Shown: positions 18,298 through 26,578 of the stretch, one piece after another
Layout: each line of letters starts with the position of its first letter
Position numbering within the stretch: the stretch's first letter is position 1
Origin: Cellulosimicrobium composti
Lineage (GTDB): Bacteria > Actinomycetota > Actinomycetes > Actinomycetales > Cellulomonadaceae
Assembly (NCBI RefSeq): GCF_009711085.1
Contig: NZ_WMKA01000008.1
Span: 53,788 to 117,787 of the forward strand
DNA: 64,000 nt
Reading direction: 5' to 3'
Notes under the pieces: model-generated
What the model was told of the DNA's origin: nothing
Databases searched by the model: none
Seen by the model: the letters and a program-made list of their open reading frames with translations, nothing else
Translations under genes and position numbers: made by a program

Positions 18298-19544
18298 CGC
18301 GCTCCCGCCTCGTCCTCCTCACGAACGAGTACCCCTTCGCTCGTGGCGACGCAGCCTTCCTTGAGACGGAGGTGCCGCACCTCGCCTCCGCTTTCGACGA
18401 CGTCGTGGTCTTCAACTACCCGCAACCCGGGGACGAGGAACTTGTCGCGATGCCGCCCGGCGTCAGGTACGGCGGCTCGGTCAAAGGCGGCAGTCGCCGA
18501 CGTGCCCTGGGGCACCTGGCCGTGCCCTCGGTGGCGTCCCGCCTGCTCGGTATGCTCGTCCGCGAGTGGCGTGCCGGGCGCCTTCGGGGAAGGTGGCGGA
18601 CCGAGACGATGGCGGCGCTGGCCAGCATCAAGCGCGGTCGAGACGCACGACTCCGGGCCGCGCTCCGCGAGCCGGGTTGGCGTACGACGGTCTACGCATA
18701 CTGGGCTGCTGGGGCGGGGCTGGCGGTCGCGGGGCTGCCGAGATCGTCCGGACCGGTCGCGCTCCGGCTCCACCGGTACGACCTCTACGAGGAGGAGCAG
18801 AGGTCCGGTCAGCCTCTGCGGGCGAGCTTGATGAACCGGGCGGACGTCGTCCTAGCCATCTCCGAACATGGGCGCGACTACTTGCTGGAGCACTACCCTG
18901 AGCACGTTGACAGCTCGTGGATCGAGCTTTCTCGTTTGGGGACAGCGGACCACGGCGTGCAGCCGCAGCGGGTGGCCGGTGGGCCGCTCGTCGTCGTCTC
19001 GTGTTCGTCCCTCACGCCGGTGAAGCGCACGACGTTGATCCTGGACGCTGTCCATGCCCTGAGCCGGTCGCGCCCGGTTCGGTGGGTGCATCTCGGTGGC
19101 GGACCGCTCGAGCACGATCTCCGTGAGCGTGCGAGTGCGGTCGCCGATGCCGGGCTCGAGGTCGAATTGCGGGGCCAGATGAGCCACGACGAGGTGATCG
19201 ACTTCTTCCGCAGCACCTCTGTTGACGTGTTCGTGAACGCGAGCGCGAGCGAAGGCGTCCCGGTGAGCATCATGGAGGCGCTCTCGTTCGACGTCCCCGT
19301 GGTCGCCACCGACGTCGGCGGTACTGGTGAGATCGTTGGCGAGGCGCACGCTTCTGGCATCCTGGTCGCCGCAGACGTCGAACCCAGCGAACTCGCGGCG
19401 TCGATCGAGCGGGCGTTCCTTGAACGTGAGCGGTTCGCGCCGCGCGAGACGTGGAGGCGTCTGAGCGACGCCGACGAGAACGGTCGGCGCACGGCGCAAG
19501 TCGTCGCGCACCTCACACCTCGACGGAAAGGTCAAGCCACGTGA
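18294..19544 (+). CDS. Glycosyltransferase family 4
   Basis: 416 residues from GTG 18294, within the upstream stop (GTGA); an in-frame ATG at 18192 would overlap the preceding gene by 106 bases and is rejected. N-terminal LVLLTNEYPFARGDAAFLETE is typical of GT4 enzymes of capsule and exopolysaccharide loci. The C-terminal Rossmann domain has VSCSSLTPVKRTTLIL and the EX7E-like EGVPVSIMEAL followed by VVATDVGGTGEIV, the retaining-GT-B donor site. Nucleotide-sugar donor unknown. Its stop overlaps the next gene. Confidence 0.87.
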   Translation: MTRSRLVLLTNEYPFARGDAAFLETEVPHLASAFDDVVVFNYPQPGDEELVAMPPGVRYGGSVKGGSRRRALGHLAVPSVASRLLGMLVREWRAGRLRGRWRTETMAALASIKRGRDARLRAALREPGWRTTVYAYWAAGAGLAVAGLPRSSGPVALRLHRYDLYEEEQRSGQPLRASLMNRADVVLAISEHGRDYLLEHYPEHVDSSWIELSRLGTADHGVQPQRVAGGPLVVVSCSSLTPVKRTTLILDAVHALSRSRPVRWVHLGGGPLEHDLRERASAVADAGLEVELRGQMSHDEVIDFFRSTSVDVFVNASASEGVPVSIMEALSFDVPVVATDVGGTGEIVGEAHASGILVAADVEPSELAASIERAFLERERFAPRETWRRLSDADENGRRTAQVVAHLTPRRKGQAT

Positions 19545-20677
19545 GCGGATCGCCGCGTCCCTCTCTGCTCATCATCTCGTTTTCCCGCCTCGCGTCAGAC
19601 GCACGCGTCCTGAAGCAGATCAAGCGGTTCGCGGGGATCTATGACGTGACGACGTGCGGCTACGGTCCACGGCCTGACCCGCGGGTAGAGCACGTCCGGA
19701 TCGAGGACGAGCACTGGCGCACCCACCACGGTCGCTACATCACCCTGCGTACATATCCCCTCGCCCACCGGCTCACGCCCAAGGCGGTTGAGGCGCGGGC
19801 GAAGCTGCGCGGTCGCCGGTTCGACCTCGCGATCGCAAACGACCCCGACACCATTCCGCTTGCGTTCTCCTTCGTCCCGCAGCGGCGTGTGCTCGCAGAC
19901 CTCCACGAGTACTCGCCCCGGCTCCACGAAGACGACGATGTGTGGCGTAGCCGGATCGGGCCCTACTACGCGTGGCTGTGCCGGCGGTACGGCACTCGTG
20001 CCGGCGCGGCCACCACGGTATCTCAGGGGCTCGCGGACGAGTACCAGCGCGAGATCGGGCTCCGTTGCGAAGTCGTGACGAACGCAGCTCCGTTCGCTGA
20101 TCTCCGGCCGGGACCGGTCGGAGATCGGATCAGACTCGTACACAGCGGAGCGTGCCTGCGCAACCGGCAGCTCATGCTCTTGCTGGACGCTGTCGAACTG
20201 AGCTCCGCCCCGGTGTCCTTGGACCTGTACCTCGTGCCCAACGATCCGGGTTACCTCGACGAGCTCCGCAGCCGCGCGGGGGCCCTTCCGCACGTTCGCG
20301 TGAACGATGCCGTCCCGTACGCGGAACTCGTGCCGCTGCTCAACGGTTTCGACGTGGGAGTCCACCTCCTGCCACCAGTGAACTTCAACAACGCGTGGGC
20401 ATTGCCCAACAAGTTCTTCGATTATGTCCAGGCCCGGCTGGGGTTGCTCGTCGGACCATCGCCAGAGATGGCTTCGGTGACCACGCAGAGAGGGCTGGGA
20501 CTCGTCGCGCAGGGCTTCACGGCTGAGGATCTCGCAGCACAGATTGATCGGCTGACGCCGGAGACGGTCGCGTCGTTCAAGGCTGCCAGCGACCGAGCGG
20601 CGCGACCCCTCGCGGCGGACGCTCAGGTCGACGTGTGGGAGCGTACACTTGCCAGCTTGCTGGAGTCGGGCGCATGA
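19541..20677 (+). CDS. GT-B glycosyltransferase, first of a tandem paralogous pair
   Basis: 378 residues from GTG 19541, overlapping the upstream stop. N-terminus SLLIISFSRLASDARVLKQ and later IANDPDTIPLAF, DLHEYSPRLHED, LVHSGACLRNRQLM and FNNAWALPNKFFDYVQARL. The fold is GT-B, but the donor site lacks a classic EX7E motif, having NKFFDYVQA instead. The next gene has the same sequence blocks in the same order, so the two arose by tandem duplication. They may add two related residues in turn. Sugar unknown. Confidence 0.84.
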   Translation: MSGSPRPSLLIISFSRLASDARVLKQIKRFAGIYDVTTCGYGPRPDPRVEHVRIEDEHWRTHHGRYITLRTYPLAHRLTPKAVEARAKLRGRRFDLAIANDPDTIPLAFSFVPQRRVLADLHEYSPRLHEDDDVWRSRIGPYYAWLCRRYGTRAGAATTVSQGLADEYQREIGLRCEVVTNAAPFADLRPGPVGDRIRLVHSGACLRNRQLMLLLDAVELSSAPVSLDLYLVPNDPGYLDELRSRAGALPHVRVNDAVPYAELVPLLNGFDVGVHLLPPVNFNNAWALPNKFFDYVQARLGLLVGPSPEMASVTTQRGLGLVAQGFTAEDLAAQIDRLTPETVASFKAASDRAARPLAADAQVDVWERTLASLLESGA

Positions 20678-21822
20678 GCCGTCCATCCGTGCTGATCATC
20701 TCGTTCTCGCGCATCGCGAGCGACGCGAGGGTGCTCAAGCAGGTCCGTCTCCTGAGTGAGAAGTTCGACGTGAGAACCTGCGGTCACGGCCCGCGGCCCG
20801 AGGGTGTGTCGGAGCACGTCGAGATTCCGGAGGAGTGCCAAGCCTGGGTGAAGGACGCGCGGTGGCTGCTCCTCCGGCAGTACAAGCGGGTCTACTGGAC
20901 GAACGCGGCTGTCCGTGAGGCGCGAGCAAGGCTGACGGGACGCTGCTTCGACGTCGTGCTGGCAAACGATGTCGAGGCGGTCCCGCTCGCCCTCGCGCTC
21001 CGCCCACGCGGTGGGGTGCATGCCGACCTCCACGAGTACGCGCCAGGGATGCACTCCGAACTGCCTCGTTGGAGATGGTTCGTGGCCCCGTACTACCGTT
21101 GGTTGTGCCGGACGTACGTGACCCGGGCCAGCTCGACGACCACCGTGGGGCCCATGATCGCTGCAAGGTACGCGCAGGAGTTCGGGATCGATGCCGGGGT
21201 AGTTCTCAATGCGACCCCCTTCGTCGACCTCGCGGTGGGGGAAGTCGGTCGTCCGATCCGACTGGTCCACAGCGGGAACGCGATGGTCTCGCGCGGCCTG
21301 ATGTCGGTCGTCCAGGCGGTCGAGGCATCGACGGCCGACGTAACGTTGGACCTTTACCTGATGCCCAACGAGCCGGAGCACCTCGCCGAACTGAAGAGGC
21401 GGGTAGCCGGCTCGGAGCGGGTGCGCGTGCTCGATCCCGTCCCTTACGCGCAACTTGTTGAGAGGCTCAACGAGTACGATGTGGGAATCCACGTCCTGCC
21501 GTCGATCAACGAGAACAACCGGTGGGCCCTGCCGAACAAGCTGTTTGACTACGTCCAGGCGCGACTCGCCGTGCTCGTGGGACCTTCACCTGAGATGGCC
21601 GCGATCGTCCGGGAGCGCGGCCTGGGCGCGGTCACCGAGGGTTTCACAGCGCAGGACCTGACGACGGTCCTCGACGGGCTGGCATCGGACGAGGTCATGG
21701 AGTGGAAGCGGTCGTCCGCCTCTGCCGCGCGCGACCTCTCGGCAGAGGCAGCGACGGCCCCGTGGCTCACTGCAATCCAACGCATCGCGGCCTCAGCCGA
21801 GACGGCTGACGACGTGCGGTAA
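20674..21822 (+). CDS. GT-B glycosyltransferase, second of a tandem paralogous pair
   Basis: 382 residues from ATG 20674, overlapping the upstream stop. Blocks shared with the preceding gene: SVLIISFSRIASDARVLKQ, LANDVEAVPLAL, DLHEYAPGMHSE, LVHSGNAMVSRGLM and WALPNKLFDYVQARL. Last gene of the plus-strand operon that began at 14247; it converges on the epimerase gene. The clear similarity but incomplete identity across the whole length suggests subfunction rather than a recent copy. Confidence 0.84.
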   Translation: MSRPSVLIISFSRIASDARVLKQVRLLSEKFDVRTCGHGPRPEGVSEHVEIPEECQAWVKDARWLLLRQYKRVYWTNAAVREARARLTGRCFDVVLANDVEAVPLALALRPRGGVHADLHEYAPGMHSELPRWRWFVAPYYRWLCRTYVTRASSTTTVGPMIAARYAQEFGIDAGVVLNATPFVDLAVGEVGRPIRLVHSGNAMVSRGLMSVVQAVEASTADVTLDLYLMPNEPEHLAELKRRVAGSERVRVLDPVPYAQLVERLNEYDVGIHVLPSINENNRWALPNKLFDYVQARLAVLVGPSPEMAAIVRERGLGAVTEGFTAQDLTTVLDGLASDEVMEWKRSSASAARDLSAEAATAPWLTAIQRIAASAETADDVR

Positions 21823-21899
21823 AGGACCGCCGTTGGCCCGCTGTCCGCGGGGCGTAAGCCTGCCGCGTGGGGCCTCCGCAGTTGCACCTCAAGCGCTGG

Positions 21900-21921
21900 G
21901 ATCGCGGGCCGGCCGCCGATC
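21900..21921. terminator. Imperfect inverted repeat between convergent genes
   Basis: Eleven-base arms 21900-21910 and 21911-21921 pair with two mismatches and no spacer (core GGCCGGCC). It sits just before the wecB-like stop codon end. Only a weak candidate for termination. Confidence 0.25.
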
Positions 21922-21924
21922 GCT

Positions 21925-22989
21925 TCACGCGCGCGCCTCGAGCGTCTTGATTACGCGGTGCGCGGCGTTGCCGTCGCCGTAGGGAGCGGTGTCGGTAGGT
22001 CGGGGAGCGGGCCGGCGGACGGCCGCGGAGATCTCGTCCGCGGTGTCGGCAAGGACGTTCCAGCCCAGGTCCACCGTCTCGACCCACTCGGTCTCGGTGC
22101 GGACGGTCGTGCACGGGACCCGAAGGAGGAACGCCTCCTTCTGGAGACCACCCGAGTCCGTCACCACCCCGGCGCTCGCGAGCACGGCGGCGACGAGGTC
22201 GGGATAGGCGAGCGGAGCGTGCACCCGCAGCGAACCCTGTTCGAGGGCGACGCCGTGGACAGCGGCCTTGGCGACCACGCGAGGGTGCGCCAGGAGGACC
22301 ACAGGGCGGTCCAGCGTCGAGAGGGCTGCGGCGATCGTGCCGAGCCGCTGCGGGTCGTCGGTGTTCTCGGCGCGGTGGAGCGTCGCCACGTAGTACCCGC
22401 CGCGCTCGAGGGAGAGCTCCGTCAGGAGGCCGACAGGTTGCTCTGCGACCGTGTCGCGCACCTGGAACAGGACGTCCGTCATCACGTCGCCCACGAGGAC
22501 CGACCGCTCGGCGAGACCCTCGGCCGCGAGGTGGCCCATGGCGACGTCGGTGGGCGCGAGGCACAGGTCCGCGGCGTGGTCGGTGAGGACCCGGTTGTGC
22601 TCCTCGGGCATGCGCCGGTTGAACGACCTCAGGCCCGCCTCGAGGTGGGCGAGGCGGAAGTGCAGCTTCACCGCGGCGACGGCGGCCGCGAGGGTCGAGT
22701 TGGTGTCGCCGTAGGCGAGGACCCAGTCCGGACGGTGCTCCTCGAGCACCCCGTCGAGCGCCCCCAGGATGGCGCCCGTCTGGACGCCGTGGCTTCCGGA
22801 CCCCACTCCGAGGTGGACGTCCGGGTCGGGGATCTCGAGATCCTGGAAGAACACGTCGGACAGCATCGGATCGTAGTGCTGGCCGGTGTGCACGATGACG
22901 TGCTCGACGCCTGCCGCGGACGCGGCGCGGGCGATCGGGGCGAGCTTGACGAACTGGGGACGGGCGCCGACGACACTGAGGAGCTTCAC
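21925..22989 (-). CDS. wecB: Non-hydrolysing UDP-GlcNAc 2-epimerase family (WecB/WbpI-like)
   Basis: 354 residues from GTG 22989, which starts directly at the first beta-strand KLLSVVGARPQFVKLAP. Signature segments: HTGQHYDPMLSDVFF, YGDTNSTLAAAVAA, AHLEAGLRSFNRRMPEEHNR with the catalytic acidic residues, TLHRAENTDDP and VVTDSGGLQKEAFLL. WecB epimerises UDP-GlcNAc to UDP-ManNAc; WbpI does the same to UDP-GlcNAc3NAcA. Given the WbpB/E/D trio at 6.3-9 kb, WbpI is quite possible; sequence reading alone cannot decide. It is divergent from a glycosyltransferase with only 42 bases between. Cytosolic. Confidence 0.9.
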   Translation of the reverse strand: MKLLSVVGARPQFVKLAPIARAASAAGVEHVIVHTGQHYDPMLSDVFFQDLEIPDPDVHLGVGSGSHGVQTGAILGALDGVLEEHRPDWVLAYGDTNSTLAAAVAAVKLHFRLAHLEAGLRSFNRRMPEEHNRVLTDHAADLCLAPTDVAMGHLAAEGLAERSVLVGDVMTDVLFQVRDTVAEQPVGLLTELSLERGGYYVATLHRAENTDDPQRLGTIAAALSTLDRPVVLLAHPRVVAKAAVHGVALEQGSLRVHAPLAYPDLVAAVLASAGVVTDSGGLQKEAFLLRVPCTTVRTETEWVETVDLGWNVLADTADEISAAVRRPAPRPTDTAPYGDGNAAHRVIKTLEARA

Positions 22990-23031
22990 GGGCGACGATG
23001 CTATCCGGTCGCCCTGGTAGCGTCCTCCGTG

Positions 23032-24141
23032 ATGAAGATCGTCGCCGTGACCACGTGGTACCCGACCGGGTTGAGCCCGTCGCTCGGTCCGTTCGTCGAG
23101 AAGGACGTCGAGGTGCTCTCGCGGGACCACGAGGTCGAGGTCGTCCACCTCGTGCCGCCGTCTCTCCACGACGGGGAGTCCGTGGTCGAGCGGGGTGGTG
23201 TTCGCGTTCACCGGGTGGTCATGTCGACCCAGAGGCCCGACCATGTAGCGCGCGCGGCGCGTGAGCTGCGTCCCCTCCTTCGTGAGGCGGACCTCGTCCA
23301 CACGATGGCCTTCTCCGCGCTCCTTCCCTTCGCGCTCGGTCGCCCCGATGCGCCCTGGGTCCACACCGAGCACTGGTCGGGCCTGACGAACCCGGGCACG
23401 TTGCCGGCGGTCTGGCAGGTCGCCCTGCCGGTGCTGCGACCCCTGCTCGCGCGACCCGACGTCGTCACCGCGGTGTGCGAGTACCTTGCGCGCCCGATCC
23501 GCGACGTCCGGTCGGGCAGGACCGCCATCGTCCCGTGCATCGTGCCGAGCCCGACGTCCCTCGCGCCACGTCCCGAACGGGGCGAGGTGCTGCGCCTGGC
23601 TGCCGTCGGCGGTCTCATCGACAGGAAGGACCCGGTCCTGGCGGTCGAGACGGTGGCGGCGCTCCGGGAGCGGGACGTCGTGGCGGAGCTCACGTGGGTC
23701 GGTTCCGGACCGTTGAGGGACCGTGTCCTCGGGCGGGCGAACGAGCTGGGGGTCGCCAACCGGGTCCACCTGCCCGGCGTGCAAGACGCGACGGGCGTCT
23801 CTGACGTCCTCGCGGGTGCCGACATGTTCTTCCTGCCCACGCGTGCCGACAACTTCTGCGTCTCCGCCGCGGAGGCTCTGGTGCACGGACGTCCCGTCGT
23901 CGTCGGGGCGACCGGCGGCCAGGGCGAGTACATCCGTTCCGAGGTGGGCAGCCTCGTGGACGTCCAGGACGCCGGAGCGTACGCGGACGCCATCGTCGCG
24001 ACGGATGCTCGGACCCGGTCGCTCGACGCCGCAGAGATCGCTGCCACCATCGGGGACCGGTTCAGCCCCGAGTCGGTGCAGCAGGGTTACGCCGACGCCT
24101 ACCGGGACGCTGCGGGCGCCCGGCGAGAGGCGGGCAGGTGA
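23032..24141 (+). CDS. Glycosyltransferase family 4
   Basis: 369 residues from ATG 23032; GTG 23029 is in frame and could also serve. A TAGCGT -10-like box at 23018-23023 leaves almost no leader. N-terminus IVAVTTWYPTGLSPSLGPFVEKD is the usual GT4 opening, with PWVHTEHWSG in the acceptor domain. The C-terminal domain has LAAVGGLIDRKDP, and FLPTRADNFCVSAAEALVHGRPVV with the EX7E-type donor site, then GGQGEYI. Downstream genes overlap by four bases. Donor unknown. Confidence 0.87.
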   Translation: MKIVAVTTWYPTGLSPSLGPFVEKDVEVLSRDHEVEVVHLVPPSLHDGESVVERGGVRVHRVVMSTQRPDHVARAARELRPLLREADLVHTMAFSALLPFALGRPDAPWVHTEHWSGLTNPGTLPAVWQVALPVLRPLLARPDVVTAVCEYLARPIRDVRSGRTAIVPCIVPSPTSLAPRPERGEVLRLAAVGGLIDRKDPVLAVETVAALRERDVVAELTWVGSGPLRDRVLGRANELGVANRVHLPGVQDATGVSDVLAGADMFFLPTRADNFCVSAAEALVHGRPVVVGATGGQGEYIRSEVGSLVDVQDAGAYADAIVATDARTRSLDAAEIAATIGDRFSPESVQQGYADAYRDAAGARREAGR

Positions 24142-25223
24142 CACCTCGGGAGGTCGACGTCGTGGTGGCCGTCCACGACCCTCGTCGTCCGGTGGCCCGC
24201 GCGGTCGCCTCGGTGCTCGCGCAGGACGGCGTGCACGCACGGGTCACGGTCGTGTGCCACAACACCGATCCCGCCGTGATCGTCGAGGCGCTCGGGGCTG
24301 TGCATGCGGCGGGCGGCGACGACCGGGTACGGACGCTCGAGTTGCGCGACGGCGTGCCAAGTCCTGCCGGGCCGTTCAATCTCGGGCTCGACCGCGCCGA
24401 GGCGCCCTTCGTGAGCATCATGGGATCCGACGACTGGCTCGAGCGCGGCGCGCTTGCGTCCTGGCTGGAGGTCGCGCGGGGTACGGGCGCGGAGGTGGTG
24501 ATCCCGCGCCTCGCGCACGCGAACGGAGCGCGGGTCCCGACGCCGGCGGCGCGACCCGGTCGTGTCCGGGACCTCGACCTCGTCGAGGACCGTCTCTCCT
24601 ACCGGAGCGCTCCGCTCGGGCTTGTGCGACGTGAGACGGTCGACCGGCTCGGGCTCCGCATGCGCGAAGGTCTGCGCGTGGGCGAGGACGTCGCCTTCGC
24701 GACCGCGCTGTGGGCCGGCGCGAAGGTCGCGTTCGACCGGCGGGGCCCGGCCTACGTCATCGGTGACGACGCTGTCGAGCGTGTGACGTACACCCCGCGT
24801 CCGATCGCCGAGGAGCTGGCCTTCGTCCTCGACCTCGTCGCCCTGCCGTGGTTCACCGCCCTTCCACCGGCCGCCCGTCGGGCGATCGCCGTCAAGGTCG
24901 TGCGCATCCACGTCTTCGGAGCGGTTTTCCATCGGCAGAAGCGCGAGCTGTGGACGAGCGAGGAACGTCGTGACCTGAGCGCGGTCGTCCACGCGCTCGA
25001 CGCCGCCGCGCCGCACTACGATCGGGTTCTCTCGCTCGCCGACCGAAAGCTCCTCGACCTCACGCGCTCGCGCACCGGGACGGCCGATGCGCTGATCGCG
25101 GCGTCGGTCAGGAGGCGGCACCACGGACGCCCGGCGACCGTCCTCACGCGCGACCTGTCGCGTCTCCTCGCGCGCGAGGCCCCAGTGCGCTTCATGGCTG
25201 CGTCGTTTCTGACGACGCGTTGA
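24138..25223 (+). CDS. Glycosyltransferase family 2
   Basis: 361 residues from GTG 24138, within the upstream stop (GTGA). GT-A signatures VDVVVAVHDPRRPVARA and IMGSDDWLERG. The C-terminal part repeats the helical blocks of the transferase at 17200-18297 (AIAVKVVRIHVFGAV), marking the two as dispersed paralogues. Each follows an export or GT4 gene and probably adds one residue of the repeat unit. Substrate unknown. Confidence 0.85.
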   Translation: MTPREVDVVVAVHDPRRPVARAVASVLAQDGVHARVTVVCHNTDPAVIVEALGAVHAAGGDDRVRTLELRDGVPSPAGPFNLGLDRAEAPFVSIMGSDDWLERGALASWLEVARGTGAEVVIPRLAHANGARVPTPAARPGRVRDLDLVEDRLSYRSAPLGLVRRETVDRLGLRMREGLRVGEDVAFATALWAGAKVAFDRRGPAYVIGDDAVERVTYTPRPIAEELAFVLDLVALPWFTALPPAARRAIAVKVVRIHVFGAVFHRQKRELWTSEERRDLSAVVHALDAAAPHYDRVLSLADRKLLDLTRSRTGTADALIAASVRRRHHGRPATVLTRDLSRLLAREAPVRFMAASFLTTR

Positions 25224-25236
25224 GCACGCCTATTGT
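25209..25236 (+). promoter_or_regulatory. Candidate internal promoter for the UDP-sugar dehydrogenase gene
   Basis: CTGACG (25209-25214), 16-base spacer, TATTGT (25231-25236). The -35 overlaps the end of the upstream transferase gene. It would give a ~37-base leader ending in a GAGGACCACC ribosome site before the ATG at 25280. Confidence 0.4.
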
Positions 25237-25279
25237 TCTCTCGGACCACCATCCTGCCGACGCACCTCTGAGGACCACC

Positions 25280-26578
25280 ATGCGCATCGCCGTCATCGCC
25301 CTGGGCAAGATCGGGCTTCCCCTTGCTGTCCAGTTCGCCGACCAAGGGCACGACGTCGTGGGCGTCGACGTCAACCCTGCCGTCGTCGACAAGGTCAACT
25401 CCGGGGTGGAGCCGTTCCCCGGCGAGGCGCATCTTCAGGACAAGCTCACCGAGCTCGTGCCGGCGGGGCGGCTGCGGGCGACGACCGACTACGGCGACGC
25501 GGTCCCCGGCGCCGACGCCGTCGTGCTGGTGGTCCCGTTGTTCGTCGACGAGGAGACGGCGCAACCGGACTTCGGGTGGATGGACGCCGCGACGCGGTCG
25601 CTCGCCGAGCACCTGACCCCGGGGACCCTCGTGTCCTACGAGACGACTCTTCCGGTCGGGACCACGCGCAAGCGGTGGAAGCCGCTCCTCGAGGAGGTCT
25701 CCGGCCTCCGCGAGGGTGAGGACTTCCACCTCGTCTTCTCCCCGGAACGCGTGCTGACGGGACGGGTGTTCGCCGACCTGCGCCGTTACCCGAAGCTCGT
25801 CGGCGGTCTCTCCGAGGCCGGCGCCCAGCGGGCCCGCGAGTTCTACGAGGCGGTGCTCACGTTCGACGAGCGGGCCGACCTCGCCCGCCCGAACGGCGTG
25901 TGGGACCTGGGCTCGGCCGAGGCGGCGGAGCTCGCCAAGCTCGCGGAGACCACCTACCGGGACGTCAACATCGGCCTCGCCAACCAGTTCGCCCTGTTCG
26001 CCGACGAGCACGCGATCGACGTCTACTCCGTCATCGAGGCGTGCAACTCGCAGCCCTACAGCCACATCCACCGCCCGGGGATCGCGGTGGGGGGTCACTG
26101 CATCCCCGTCTACCCGCGGCTCTACCTCTCGGTGGACCCGAAGGCCTCCATCGTCCGCGAGGCCCGATCCGTGAACGCGGCGATGCCCGAGCGTGTGGTC
26201 GAGCGCGCGGCCGAGGTCCTCGGCGACCTCTCCGGGCTGCGCGCCGTGGTCCTCGGCGCCGCGTACCGCGGTGGGGTCAAGGAGACGGCGTTCTCGGGCG
26301 TCTTCGCGACCGTCCAGGCACTCGAGAAGCGCGGTGCGACCGTCGTCGTCCACGACCCGCTGTACTCCGACGAGGAGCTGCGTTCGCTGGGCCTCGAGCC
26401 GTACGCGTACGGCGAGGCCGCCGACCTTGCGGTGGTCCAGACGGACCACGCCGAGTACGCGGAACTCGCTCCGGAGCGGATCCCGGGCGTCCGCCTCGTC
26501 GTCGACGGCCGCCGCGTCACCGACGCCGCCCGGTGGTCGGGTACGCCGCGCATCGTGCTCGGTGGCGGGACGGCGTGA
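25280..26578 (+). CDS. UDP-GlcNAc/UDP-ManNAc 6-dehydrogenase (WbpA/WecC family)
   Basis: 432 residues from ATG 25280, which follows GAGGACCACC and starts at the first Rossmann strand. NAD site IAVIALGKIGLPLAVQF, lysine-containing GSAEAAELAKLAETTYRD, and the active-site loop IAVGGHCIPVYP with catalytic cysteine at residue 274. Enzymes of this branch oxidise C6 of a UDP-N-acetylhexosamine to the uronic acid with two NAD+. The IHRPGIAVGGHC form fits WbpA/WecC better than UDP-glucose dehydrogenases. It would supply UDP-GlcNAcA to the WbpB/E/D enzymes, or UDP-ManNAcA if paired with the epimerase as WecC. Stop overlaps the next gene. Confidence 0.88.
   Translation: MRIAVIALGKIGLPLAVQFADQGHDVVGVDVNPAVVDKVNSGVEPFPGEAHLQDKLTELVPAGRLRATTDYGDAVPGADAVVLVVPLFVDEETAQPDFGWMDAATRSLAEHLTPGTLVSYETTLPVGTTRKRWKPLLEEVSGLREGEDFHLVFSPERVLTGRVFADLRRYPKLVGGLSEAGAQRAREFYEAVLTFDERADLARPNGVWDLGSAEAAELAKLAETTYRDVNIGLANQFALFADEHAIDVYSVIEACNSQPYSHIHRPGIAVGGHCIPVYPRLYLSVDPKASIVREARSVNAAMPERVVERAAEVLGDLSGLRAVVLGAAYRGGVKETAFSGVFATVQALEKRGATVVVHDPLYSDEELRSLGLEPYAYGEAADLAVVQTDHAEYAELAPERIPGVRLVVDGRRVTDAARWSGTPRIVLGGGTA

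Noticed and set aside
14100..21900. Genomic island boundaries, insertion sequences or attachment sites around the low-GC tract
   Set aside because: No transposase, integrase, tRNA gene or flanking direct repeat was found. Only base composition suggests transfer.
22989..23003. Leaderless start for the wecB-like gene
   Set aside because: The TAGCAT box is eight bases from the GTG, not the six seen in the convincing cases, so I list it only as a -10 candidate.
21925..24240. A 771-codon minus-strand open frame covering the epimerase and the gene opposite it
   Set aside because: Only the segment after GTG 22989 matches the epimerase family. The upstream part is the antisense of a well-supported GT4 gene and is Arg/Asp/His-rich shadow sequence typical of very high GC.
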